A stretch of DNA of 7,584 bases from an uncultured Saprospiraceae bacterium (GCA_937864255.1 CALMIT010000217.1:1-7584), one strand, 5' to 3'. Counted from the stretch's first letter, positions 1 to 6,552 are shown. The notes: generated from the sequence alone by a model not told the origin. Numbers and translations: made by a program.

Positions 1-163
1 ATTTTGAATTCATCACATAGGCGAAACCCAAAATGCTGAAAGTAAAAAGAATTACAAGGAATAAATTTTCCTGCAATTTTCCTTTCCTCTTTACCACGTA
101 ATTTTGGGTGTCAAGAGAAAGTGTTGCAGCGTTGTTGAATGTGTACTGGTGGATCATGTTCAT
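1..163 (-). CDS. N-terminus of an unrecognised single-helix membrane protein (partial, runs off the left edge)
   Basis: Reading the minus strand from ATG at 163-161, the frame stays open for 54 codons to the window edge. It is preceded in frame by a TAG 11 codons upstream. A second ATG follows at codon 3 (157-155), so the exact start is uncertain. The visible peptide has about 33 mostly polar residues (MNMIHQYTFNN..., with VVKRKGK at 23-29), then a hydrophobic segment at about residues 34-51 (LFLVILFTFSILGFAYV). This suggests a protein with a short cytoplasmic N-terminal tail and one transmembrane helix or signal anchor. The family is not recognisable from this much sequence. Protein-like composition and the basic-then-hydrophobic layout favour a real gene, but most of it lies outside the window. 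Confidence 0.45.
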   Translation of the reverse strand, partial: MNMIHQYTFNNAATLSLDTQNYVVKRKGKLQENLFLVILFTFSILGFAYVMNSK

Positions 164-953
164 GGGATTACAGCTTAAAAAAATGGGATTCTAACTTGAT
201 AACAGTGTGTCGCGTCTGCGTCCGGCATCAAATACCGGATTTAATTGTCTGTTAAGCCGCAAATATTTTTGTGGAATTTTATCTCGCGAAAAGACAGGTA
301 GTACAGCTAAATAAAGCCATGTCGAAAAAGGAAGAACAGATGCTGCAAGATAATTGCAGAATAAATTCAACACATGAACAATAAAAATACAATTAAGTAG
401 AAAAAACCTTATACAAGCTGTTTTTGATACCTTCTCCCGCGAATCGAATTTCATTCACGGCGAAAACAAATTGACAACACTACTCCTTTGGGAGCGTGAA
501 AGCCATTCTCAGAAGTGTTTGATCAGGAAGTTTGATTGAAAGCAAAAGCTCTGGTTAGCGGTACATGTTAGGGTGAGTCGAATTGTACAGAGATCTAAAA
601 CCAAAGTCGGTTTCATAGTGTGAAAAGGTACGGTCTCGGTCTTTGGATTTGATAGTGTTTCTGAAGTGCGTTACGACAAATCTTGCGACATGTCTTTCTC
701 TTTTAACTCTCTTTGTAATTTTGAAAAACCTGATGGTTTTTACTTTCTCAATATTTCCGGGTACTTAAAAGTCTTTTCCTGACTTTTTTTAATTTGCTTT
801 CAGTGGAAGCAAAGGTATGTTATTATATATTATTTTTCAAAATATTTTTTAATAAAATTTTAAAACTTTTTTTATTATTTCTAAAAATTTGATTTTCAGA
901 ATATTAGAAGCCTGAAATTGGCATCATCTTTACATTTATAGAAAAAAATTTAC
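164..953. other. Gene-poor intergenic region of about 790 bp
   Basis: No convincing gene is seen. An 87-codon minus-strand frame at 191-454 gives a cysteine- and leucine-rich peptide with no recognisable motif and is not accepted. A minus-strand frame is open from 764 to the TAA at 555-557 (69 codons). It reads like a basic protein C-terminus ending HPNMYR but has no ATG except three codons before the stop. A plus-strand frame is open from 627 to the TGA ending at 782, without a good start. These could be remnants of a decayed gene or chance. A weak inverted repeat (TCCGG at 221-225, CCGGA at 235-239, 9-nt loop) is present. No tRNA-like fold was noticed. Confidence 0.5.
815..953 (+). promoter_or_regulatory. 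Very AT-rich upstream region of the DUF255 gene, probable promoter
   Basis: The stretch from about 815 to 953 is nearly all A and T, in sharp contrast to the GC-richer gene that starts at 954. This is typical of promoter DNA in Bacteroidota. TACATTTA at 931-938 matches 7 of 8 positions of the -7 consensus TAnnTTTG and lies 15 nt before the ATG. No TTG -33 box is found at the expected spacing, so the exact promoter is not settled. No Shine-Dalgarno site is seen, as is normal for the phylum. Confidence 0.3.
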
Positions 954-1418
954 ATGGAAAAACTCCCCCTTTATTTCGCTTTTCTACTCGTTTTCATCTG
1001 TGCCTGTAAAACGCCCGACACCGAATCTACCGGCAATTCGGAACAACATTCTACCAATCATCTCGCCCGTGAAAGCAGCCCGTACCTGCTCCAGCACGCA
1101 CATAATCCTGTTGACTGGTATCCGTGGGGGGAAGAAGCATTGAAAAAATCTGTCGCTGAAAACAAAATGCTCGTCATCAGCATCGGCTACGCTGCCTGCC
1201 ACTGGTGTCACGTGATGGAAAGCGAATCTTTTCAGGATACGTCGGTGGCGCGCGTGATGAATGAAAATTTTGTAAGTATCAAAGTGGACCGCGAAGAACG
1301 CCCCGATGTGGACGATGTGTATATGACCGCCTGCCAACTCGCAGGCGATGGAAAAACTGGAAACTTTTGCCGAACAACTCACTCAGGGAATCCGCTCGAT
1401 CGAAACCGTTCATTTTGA
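954..1418 (+). CDS. DUF255 / YyaL-SPATA20 family thioredoxin-like lipoprotein, N-terminal fragment of a broken gene
   Basis: Residues 1-17 are a lipoprotein signal peptide with lipobox ICAC, so Cys18 is the likely lipidated residue. From about residue 36 the sequence is the family's thioredoxin-like domain: RESSPYLLQHAHNPVDWYPW (40-59), the CxxC-type motif ACHWCHVM (81-88, Cys82 and Cys85), then VDREERPDVDDVYMTACQL (111-129). Family members then continue into a GG-W-P segment and a GTYFP motif. Here homology ends at about residue 131, and the remaining residues (about 132-154) read the wrong frame of the downstream gene part. The frame that continues the family starts at 1348, overlapping by 71 bp. 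About 50 residues, including the expected cis-proline region of the fold, are missing. The product is therefore probably a non-functional truncated lipoprotein. The family's reaction is not established; the CxxC suggests thiol chemistry. The start at 954 is supported by the signal peptide. Confidence 0.85.
   Translation: MEKLPLYFAFLLVFICACKTPDTESTGNSEQHSTNHLARESSPYLLQHAHNPVDWYPWGEEALKKSVAENKMLVISIGYAACHWCHVMESESFQDTSVARVMNENFVSIKVDREERPDVDDVYMTACQLAGDGKTGNFCRTTHSGNPLDRNRSF
1329..1346. other. Hairpin at the frame break of the DUF255 gene
   Basis: GCCTGC (1329-1334) and GCAGGC (1341-1346) form a perfect 6-bp stem around the loop CAACTC. This lies exactly where the upstream frame stops matching the family and the downstream frame (first ATG 1348) takes over. 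CAACTC recurs at 1375-1380. Such a hairpin could mark or promote a deletion endpoint, or cause a sequencing or assembly error; it may also be chance. Confidence 0.5.
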
Positions 1419-2940
1419 CGACGGCGAAAAAGAATTCTCGCAGGCGACACTGGACGACATGATGCAAAAACTGCTCAAAGCCGCCGACAAAAAGAAAGGC
1501 GGCACAAGAGCCGAAGCGCCCAAATTTCCTATGCCCGTAATTTGGGAATCGCTGCTGGCCTGGCAACATTCAAAAAAAGATCAAGCCGTTTTGCAAACTA
1601 TCCAAACCAGCCTGGACGCGATGGCGATGGGCGGCATCTACGACCATTTGGGCGGCGGTTTTTCGCGTTACTCCACCGATGCCGACTGGCACGTTCCGCA
1701 TTTTGAAAAAATGTTGTACGACAACGCGCAACTGGTCAGCTTGTACAGCCACGCTTACGCCGCGACCAAAAAGGATTTGTACAAAAATGTGGTGGAAGAA
1801 ACGCTGGAATTTGTAAAAGAAAATCTGACTTCGGGCGAGGGCGGTTTTTATTCTTCGCTGGACGCCGACAGCGAAGGCGAGGAAGGGAAATACTACGTGT
1901 GGACAAAAGATGAAATTGAAAAAACGCTGAATGATCCGGCGTTGTCGGAGCTTTTTTGCGATTATTTTAATGTCGAAAAAAACGGAAACTGGGAAGCGGG
2001 CAAAAACGTGTTGATCAGAAAACAAAGCGACGAGACTTTTTTAAAAAAATACAAACTCAGCCCCGACGAACTCGCCAAAAAGTTGAGCGAAGCAAAGGCG
2101 CTGCTTTTAAAAGTCAGAAAAACCAGAGTGGCGCCGGCTACCGACGATAAAATCCTGACCGCCTGGAATGCGCTTATGTTGAAAGCGTATTGCGACGCCT
2201 TTGCGGCGCTGGGCGAAGAAAACTACCGCGCTGCGGCGCTGAAAAGCGGCGCTTTCCTCGCAAAAAATGCGCTGCAAAAAGACGGCCGCCTCAATCGCAA
2301 TTTTAAAGACGGAAAATCTTCCATCAATGCTTTTCTCGACGATTATGCACTCACGGCGCAGGCTTTCGCAGCGCTTTACCAAATTACTTTTGATGAAAAA
2401 TGGCTGAACCACGCCCGGCAAATTGCGGACTACGCCATCGCACATTTTAAAGATGAAAAAACCGGGATGTTTTTTTACACTTCGAACCTCGATCCGGCGC
2501 TGGTGGCCCGCAAAATGGATGTAGCCGACAACGTGATACCCGGCGGAAATTCGAGCATGGCGAAAGCGCTGTACCTGCTCGGTTTGTATCAATACAATGA
2601 GACTTACCTTGCCGATGCCGCGCAGATGTTGCACAATATGAAAAAATCGCTGACCGGGAGCGATCCCGGCTTTTTCGCCAATTGGCTGCAAATCTGGCAA
2701 TACCAGGTGCGCCCGCCTTATGAAGTGGCAATTGTGGGAGATGATTTTGAAAAATCGAGGGCGGCGCTGGCGGCGAATTATCTGCCCAATGCCATTTTGC
2801 TGGGTGGAAAGGACGAAGGCTCGCTCGAACTTTTGAAAGGAAAATTGCTGGAAGGGGAGACGCGGATTTATGTGTGTCAAAACAAAGTTTGCAAACTACC
2901 GGTGACGGAAGCCGTAAAGGCGCTGAATTTGATGAAATAA
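1348..2940 (+). CDS. DUF255 / YyaL-SPATA20 family protein, C-terminal fragment (six-hairpin glycosidase-like part) of a broken gene
   Basis: This 530-codon frame carries the rest of the family. It joins at KLETFAEQLTQGI (3-15), which in relatives follows the lost GGWP/GTYFP segment. Then come APKFPMP (57-63), the long conserved block GGIYDHLGGGFSRYSTDADW (95-114) followed by VPHFEKMLYDNAQL, SSLDADSEGEEGKYYVW (169-185), PATDDKILTAWNALM (263-277), the IPGGNSSMAKAL motif (397-408), and the family C-terminus with YVCQNKVCKLP (508-518). The alpha-helical part resembles the (alpha/alpha)6 barrel fold of N-acylglucosamine 2-epimerase-like proteins. No stop or further frame change is seen up to TAA at 2938-2940. 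ATG 1348 is simply the first ATG in frame, not a native start, and no signal peptide precedes it. A working protein of about 700 residues would need both fragments plus the missing segment. Programmed frameshifting cannot restore this because sequence is absent. Confidence 0.9.
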   Translation: MEKLETFAEQLTQGIRSIETVHFDDGEKEFSQATLDDMMQKLLKAADKKKGGTRAEAPKFPMPVIWESLLAWQHSKKDQAVLQTIQTSLDAMAMGGIYDHLGGGFSRYSTDADWHVPHFEKMLYDNAQLVSLYSHAYAATKKDLYKNVVEETLEFVKENLTSGEGGFYSSLDADSEGEEGKYYVWTKDEIEKTLNDPALSELFCDYFNVEKNGNWEAGKNVLIRKQSDETFLKKYKLSPDELAKKLSEAKALLLKVRKTRVAPATDDKILTAWNALMLKAYCDAFAALGEENYRAAALKSGAFLAKNALQKDGRLNRNFKDGKSSINAFLDDYALTAQAFAALYQITFDEKWLNHARQIADYAIAHFKDEKTGMFFYTSNLDPALVARKMDVADNVIPGGNSSMAKALYLLGLYQYNETYLADAAQMLHNMKKSLTGSDPGFFANWLQIWQYQVRPPYEVAIVGDDFEKSRAALAANYLPNAILLGGKDEGSLELLKGKLLEGETRIYVCQNKVCKLPVTEAVKALNLMK

Positions 2941-2979
2941 AAAAGCGGGGCAATTTTTAAAAATTGCCCCGCTTTTTTT
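2939..2979. terminator. Perfect palindromic bidirectional Rho-independent terminator between convergent genes
   Basis: GCGGGGCAATTTTT (2945-2958) is followed directly by its exact reverse complement AAAAATTGCCCCGC (2959-2972). Six A bases lie on the left (2939-2944) and seven T bases on the right (2973-2979). The GC-rich half-stem next to a U-run works on either strand. It begins within the stop codon of the plus-strand DUF255 gene and ends 7 bp from the stop of the minus-strand propeller gene, so it very likely ends both transcripts. Confidence 0.92.
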
Positions 2980-2986
2980 GTCGCGT

Positions 2987-4225
2987 TTATCGGACTATCA
3001 ACTTTTCTAAAAAAACATTTCTACCCGAAAAAATTTCCAAAAAATAAACGCCGGCCGGCAGGTTTGACACATCAAATTCGCCCCGTTCCGGCTGCGGAAA
3101 ATCGCCCAGATACTGCCCCGTCGCATTTTTCAAAACTATTTTTTCTGCATTTACCGCGCCGCGCCAATAAACCATCTCGTTTGCGGGATTCGGATAAATC
3201 GTACTCGACCGCTGATAACCCGTATCCGTCACGCTTGACACAATTCCGTTTTCATTAAATACCGCCAGCCCGCCGCCGCGCGTACCGATAAATTTATTTT
3301 TATCTCCATCCACTGCTAGAGCAAAAACATTTTTGCTGGGCAGCGGCGAATCAAAAGGCGTCCAAAGCTCCCAATCCGTGCCGTCGTAACGCGTCACGCC
3401 CTGATCGGTACCGACCCATTTTACATTATCCGCATCCACAGTTAGGCGGGTGACGTAATCGCTGGGCAAGCCCGAATTGGCAAAATCGTAAATATTCCAG
3501 CTCGTATTTCCGTCAAATTCTGCCAACCCTTCTTTCGTACCCAGCCACTTTTGGTTGTCCGTACCGATCGCAATGCCGTAAATTTCTTCGGAAGGCAGGT
3601 CTGAATTTTGGGTATCAAAAACCTTCCAACTTGCGCCGTCAAACGACACCAAACCTTTGTATGGTCCGAGGTACATCCCGACCGACATCCACAGCACGCC
3701 GTCATGGTCCACCGCGATATTGAAAATGCCATTATCGGGCAAGCCCGAATTGGCCGATGTAAAAACGGTCATTTGCGCGCCTGACATTTTTACCAAACCG
3801 CCGCCGGTGCCTGCCCACACAATTCCGTTTCCGTCAATTGCCAGTGCCGACACGCGATTGTCAGGCAACATAGAGTTGCGTGTACTGTAAACGGTCCAAC
3901 TATTATTGCCGTCGAAACGCGCCAATCCGCCGCCCAAAGTACCCATCCAAATGGAGCCGTCGGGTGCAGCAGCGAGCGACCCCACACCATTGGCAGGAAT
4001 GCCGCTGTTGCTCTGATCAAAAACCGTGATGTCAAAACCCTTCATACGCACCAGCCCCGACGATGTGCCGATCCACTTGTTGCCACGCGTATCCACGGCA
4101 ATCGCATATACATAGTCGGAGGGGAAATCGCTGTTTGAAGTATTAAAAATCAGCCATTCGGGAGTCTGAGCTCCGGCGCAAAAAACAGAAAGAAAAAGCG
4201 CGAGGGTAAAAATTGGTCTCATCAT
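2987..4225 (-). CDS. Secreted seven-repeat beta-propeller (Reg_prop type) protein with T9SS type A C-terminal sorting domain
   Basis: The 412-residue product begins MMRPIFTLALFLSVFCAGAQ, a signal peptide likely cut after Ala19. An ATG 12 codons upstream (4261) would bury this signal, so 4225 (or 4222) is chosen. Seven repeats of 42-48 residues follow, starting near residues 31, 73, 117, 159, 207, 250 and 292. Each has the pattern NS-x-LPS-x-x-V...AVD-x-x-G-x-x-W-x-GT-x-x-GL-x-x-FDG, which is the two-component-regulator propeller repeat; seven copies fit one closed seven-bladed propeller. Residues 343-412 are the sorting domain: YPNPANE (344-350), LPAGVYFLEI (389-398) and a terminal EKLIVR. 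The protein should cross the inner membrane by Sec and then be exported and anchored or released by the type IX system. In hybrid histidine kinases such propellers sense periplasmic ligands; here no kinase or membrane helix is present, so ligand and role are unknown. Confidence 0.9.
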   Translation of the reverse strand: MMRPIFTLALFLSVFCAGAQTPEWLIFNTSNSDFPSDYVYAIAVDTRGNKWIGTSSGLVRMKGFDITVFDQSNSGIPANGVGSLAAAPDGSIWMGTLGGGLARFDGNNSWTVYSTRNSMLPDNRVSALAIDGNGIVWAGTGGGLVKMSGAQMTVFTSANSGLPDNGIFNIAVDHDGVLWMSVGMYLGPYKGLVSFDGASWKVFDTQNSDLPSEEIYGIAIGTDNQKWLGTKEGLAEFDGNTSWNIYDFANSGLPSDYVTRLTVDADNVKWVGTDQGVTRYDGTDWELWTPFDSPLPSKNVFALAVDGDKNKFIGTRGGGLAVFNENGIVSSVTDTGYQRSSTIYPNPANEMVYWRGAVNAEKIVLKNATGQYLGDFPQPERGEFDVSNLPAGVYFLEIFSGRNVFLEKLIVR

Positions 4226-4240
4226 TTTTTGGATTTTTGT

Positions 4241-4248
4241 TAAAGATA
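4241..4248 (-). promoter_or_regulatory. Possible -7 box of the propeller gene
   Basis: On the minus strand this reads TATCTTTA, matching 7 of 8 bases of the Bacteroidota -7 consensus TAnnTTTG, 15 nt before the ATG at 4225. No TTG box is found at about 17-20 nt further upstream (a TTG is only 10 nt away), so this is weak. It faces the divergent GNAT promoter within the same 95-bp gap. Confidence 0.25.
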
Positions 4249-4289
4249 AGAGCCTTTGCAAAAAATGAAAAGGCTGTCAGGCGAATATT

Positions 4290-4297
4290 TATTTTTG
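4290..4297 (+). promoter_or_regulatory. -7 promoter box of the GNAT gene
   Basis: TATTTTTG is an exact match to the Bacteroidota primary sigma factor -7 consensus TAnnTTTG, and it is followed by CA as often seen. Transcription would begin near 4304, giving a leader of about 17 nt to the ATG at 4321. The usual TTG at -33 is not found at normal spacing. Confidence 0.55.
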
Positions 4298-4320
4298 CAC
4301 TTCACAAAAAATGCTGCCCG

Positions 4321-4875
4321 ATGCTCGAAGTCAACAATCATCCCTTCCCCGTTTTGGAGACGGAAAGACTCATTTTGAGACAAAAAACCGAAGCTGATGC
4401 GCCCGAACTTTTCGACCTGCGCTCAAACAAAAGGGTGCTGCAATATCTCGATCGCGACCCGCCCGGCACAGTGGAGGAAATTGTAGCATTGATTCAAACC
4501 ATCAATGCCGATGTGGAAAACGGCAACGCCGTTGCCTGGGCGATCACTGTGAAGGGCGACCCGAAACTGGTCGGCTCCGTCGCTTTCTGGCGGATGCAAA
4601 AAGCGCATTTCCGCGCCGAGCTGGGCTACCTGCTCCACCCGGATTTTCACCGCCAGGGAATCATGGACGAGGCGCTGAAAGCGGTCATTCGCTACGGTTT
4701 TGAAGTGATGGGACTGCATTCGATGGAAGCCAATGTGAATCCCGCCAATGCAGCGTCTATCGGACTTTTGGAGAAAAACGGTTTTAAAAAAGAGGCGCAT
4801 TTTACCGAAAATTATTACGCCAAAGGAAAATTTTTGGACTCTGCAATTTATTCGCTGGTGCTGGGATGGGGATAA
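4321..4875 (+). CDS. GNAT family N-acetyltransferase (RimJ/RimL-like)
   Basis: The 184-residue product is a complete single-domain acetyltransferase of the Acetyltransf_3 (RimJ/RimL) type, which transfers acetyl from acetyl-CoA to an amine. Visible marks are LETERLILRQKTEADAPELF (12-31, first strand and helix), GSVAFWRM (85-92), the acetyl-CoA pyrophosphate loop region LGYLLHPDFHRQGIMDEAL (101-119, with RQG-I-M in place of the common R-G-x-G-x-G/A), and ANVNPANAASIGLLEKNGF (137-155, the typical family tail with the N-x-x-S helix). The frame is open back to 4213, but the extra 36 residues are basic and lie upstream of the -7 box at 4290, so the ATG at 4321 is chosen. An ATG at 4311 is out of frame. 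The substrate is unknown; relatives modify ribosomal protein N-termini or small molecules. The stop is followed at once by repeat DNA. Confidence 0.9.
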   Translation: MLEVNNHPFPVLETERLILRQKTEADAPELFDLRSNKRVLQYLDRDPPGTVEEIVALIQTINADVENGNAVAWAITVKGDPKLVGSVAFWRMQKAHFRAELGYLLHPDFHRQGIMDEALKAVIRYGFEVMGLHSMEANVNPANAASIGLLEKNGFKKEAHFTENYYAKGKFLDSAIYSLVLGWG

Positions 4876-5060
4876 TTTGAATGACGAGTGCGGAGTGTAG
4901 AATGACGAATAAAGAAAAAGGAATTTTGAAGGTAGAATCTTTTTCTCGCAGAGACACAGAGGAGTTAATTAGCAAATCAACACATTATCACATCCTTTCT
5001 CCCATTCACTTGTCACCCAGTCACCCCTTCATACTACGATCCACCAGCTACGAACTACTT
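4876..5060. repeat. Intergenic repeat mosaic 1, between the convergent GNAT and crtY genes
   Basis: Almost the whole gap between two convergent coding regions is built from short-word arrays. A module: five 7-bp units at 4876-4910 (GACGAAT type) starting one base after the GNAT stop. C module, inverted relative to the other copies and one unit short: TTTCTCGCAGAGAC at 4942-4955 and ACAGAGGA to 4963. E module: three 8-bp units (TAGCAAAT, CAACACAT, TATCACAT) at 4970-4993. Then TCAC-led units at 5006-5027, and finally four 7-bp units (ACTACGA type) at 5033-5060 that reach the crtY stop codon. No hairpin terminator is seen here. Confidence 0.75.
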
Positions 5061-6202
5061 CAAAAAACTTCATCCACAAGGGCTTTCAAGAATGGTGCAA
5101 AGGGTAGCGAACTTATCAATTTCAAATCTGCGGGAAAAGGAAGGCTGCGGTTCAAAAAACGAAACACATCTGCGGTTTGATTTTTTTGAAAAAAGTCGGC
5201 GAAGATGCGGCTGCTTTCCAGGCGGCGGTGGGTCATTACATTAAGAAAAATGCGGTCGTACCAGTCGTATCTTTTTTGAAAACCGGGAGTAAGGGTTTTG
5301 GGCGGGCGACCATTTTCCAGCGCCTCAACGATAGCGGCGGCGTGCGTTTGCATATTTTTAAAAGCAAAACCCGTAGACGCCTGCACCTGTCCGCCTGCCG
5401 TGCCGATGTGGATGAGCCGGTGTCCGTCGTGCCGCTGAAACGGGTAATCGGTCATCGGGATGATGCCGAATTCTTCGTCCAAAATTTCAAACTTACCCTG
5501 CGTGATTTTTTGTGAAATGTACTTTTTAAGCGCCTCTTCATAGCGCTCGCCCTGCCAGATACTGCTCGAAAAAATGGCGATTTCTACCAGCGCCTCCCGC
5601 TCATTCACCGGCAGCACGTAAAAAAAACGCACCTCGCCTTCCTGCGGAAAATCAAAATCCATGAACGTAGCCACCTGCGGATCAAAAGCCGCCTGTTCGG
5701 TGCGAATCACCCAGCCTTTAAAATGCTGAAGCAGGTAATTGTAAGTCGAAAAATCCTGGTTGCCGGGCAAAATGCTGCTGAAAACATAATCGCCGTGATA
5801 CACATTTTGGTCGGTCACCACGGTCGCTACGGTCGGGCTGTCTTTGAGCGACTGGATGTTTTCGTAGCGCACTTCGATATTGGAAATCGGGGCGATTTTT
5901 TTAAAAACATGATTGTAAAAATCAATCCCACGTATCATTTTGTATTGAAATGGCGCCAAATCCAGCTTTTTTGAAAAACCATTCGCACTGAAAAAAATCT
6001 GCGGCCAACGATGATGCACCACCGACTCAAACGCCCCCTCCCCTTCTTCCCAAAAACACCAGGTGCGGTCGTTGATATTTTTCGGCTGCCGCTCTACTAT
6101 CAAAATTTTCTTGTCGCGCAAACTGCTACCCGCCAAGTGATACGCCAGGCTCAGTCCGGCCCCTCCTCCCCCCGCGATGATGTAGTCGTAATGGCGATTC
6201 AT
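5060..6202 (-). CDS. crtY: Lycopene beta-cyclase CrtY (FAD/NAD(P)-binding, Bacteroidota type)
   Basis: The 380-residue enzyme would cyclise the ends of lycopene into beta-ionone rings to give beta-carotene, at the cytoplasmic membrane. The N-terminus YDYIIAGGGGAGLSLAYHL (5-23) is the Rossmann dinucleotide-binding motif, followed by ILIVERQ (33-39), which ends the second strand with the ribose-binding acidic residue. NDRTWCFWE (44-52), QYKMIRGIDFY (86-96), LLQHFKGWVIRTE (157-169), EREALVEIAIFS (201-212, the acidic residue in the position of the catalytic acid motif), IPMTDYPF (248-255) and GTAGGQVQASTGFAFKNM (267-284) are hallmarks of lycopene cyclases. Length and C-terminus fit complete family members. 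The ATG at 6202 starts right before the Rossmann strand and no in-frame extension is plausible. No crtB, crtI or crtZ is adjacent, so it is not in a visible carotenoid cluster. Its upstream and downstream flanks are both repeat DNA, and the 8-bp E-repeat lies 4 nt before the start. Confidence 0.88.
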   Translation of the reverse strand: MNRHYDYIIAGGGGAGLSLAYHLAGSSLRDKKILIVERQPKNINDRTWCFWEEGEGAFESVVHHRWPQIFFSANGFSKKLDLAPFQYKMIRGIDFYNHVFKKIAPISNIEVRYENIQSLKDSPTVATVVTDQNVYHGDYVFSSILPGNQDFSTYNYLLQHFKGWVIRTEQAAFDPQVATFMDFDFPQEGEVRFFYVLPVNEREALVEIAIFSSSIWQGERYEEALKKYISQKITQGKFEILDEEFGIIPMTDYPFQRHDGHRLIHIGTAGGQVQASTGFAFKNMQTHAAAIVEALENGRPPKTLTPGFQKRYDWYDRIFLNVMTHRRLESSRIFADFFQKNQTADVFRFLNRSLPFPADLKLISSLPFAPFLKALVDEVF

Positions 6203-6206
6203 TTTC

Positions 6207-6242
6207 TGATGTGCTGATTTGCTAATGGGATGATGTGCTGAT
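6207..6242 (-). repeat. E module: 8-bp tandem units abutting the crtY start codon
   Basis: Four 8-bp units occupy 6209-6240. On the minus strand they have the form YANCNMAT, the first and last being CAGCACAT and one being TAGCAAAT. As a result a 12-bp direct repeat, TGATGTGCTGAT, appears at 6207-6218 and 6231-6242. The array ends 4 nt from the crtY ATG, so it forms most of any leader. The same module recurs at 4970-4993 (opposite orientation) and 7418-7433. Confidence 0.8.
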
Positions 6243-6244
6243 GG

Positions 6245-6405
6245 TTTTGAATGACGAGTTACGAATGTAGAATAACGAATTTTCTCCCGCTCACTCAGTC
6301 ATCCTGTCCCTTGTCTCCCTGCCACGAATTCACGAAGTGGATGAATGTGTATGAAGGATGATGAAGGACTTATTTCCTCTGCGCCCTCCGCGTCTCTGCG
6401 AGAAA
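6245..6405 (+). repeat. Composite dispersed repeat, copy 1 (A-B-C modules), upstream of crtY
   Basis: Module A is five 7-bp units at 6246-6280. Module B (6281-6375) starts TTTCTCCCGCTCAC, has GTC-led units, then a G/A-rich part containing GAAGTGGATGAATG. Module C (6376-6405) is made of CTCTGCG-type units and ends GTCTCTGCGAGAAA. Positions 6344-6405 are identical to 6632-6693 of copy 2 (62 bp), and 6332-6386 are identical to 7530-7584 of copy 3 (55 bp). It has no terminal transposon-like repeat or transposase, and the short frames in it are not genes. Confidence 0.9.
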
Positions 6406-6420
6406 TTACTTACTCGCTTC

Positions 6421-6491
6421 CTTTGTGTAAATCTTTGTCTTGCTTAGTGGTTTTCTTTTTTTTAACACAAAGGCACGAGGTAAACACAAAG
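6421..6491. repeat. D module: imperfect palindromic element built on CTTTGTG words
   Basis: CTTTGTGT at 6421-6428 is the exact reverse complement of ACACAAAG at 6484-6491 and again at 6465-6472. A T-rich centre (6451-6463) separates a CTTTGTG-rich left arm from an ACACAAAG-rich right arm. The RNA could fold into a long imperfect hairpin. It lies between composite repeat copies 1 and 2, and no copy is seen elsewhere in the window. Confidence 0.6.
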
Positions 6492-6552
6492 AGCACAATA
6501 ATATTGAAGCTAACCTTTCATCACCCTTTATCCACTTTCATAAACCCTGAAC

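Noticed and set aside
191..454. 87-codon minus-strand open frame
   Set aside because: The peptide has no recognisable motif, odd Cys/Leu/Phe-rich composition, and lies in AT-rich DNA where frames of this length arise by chance.
2107..2880. 257-codon minus-strand open frame inside the DUF255 gene
   Set aside because: It is antisense to a strongly conserved family sequence on the plus strand and has no recognisable domain. GC-rich genes often give long antisense frames.
954..2940. Programmed ribosomal frameshift joining the two DUF255 frames
   Set aside because: About 50 conserved residues are absent at the junction, so a frameshift would not restore the family protein, and no classic slippery site was seen at the point of change.
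4213..4320. Longer GNAT start at 4213
   Set aside because: The extra residues are not family-like and would begin upstream of the -7 box at 4290-4297, overlapping the start of the divergent propeller gene.
4881..5180. 99-codon plus-strand open frame starting MTSAECRMTNKEKG
   Set aside because: It translates repeat mosaic 1 and then the antisense of the crtY 3' end; the Met-Thr pattern is only the 7-bp word read as codons.
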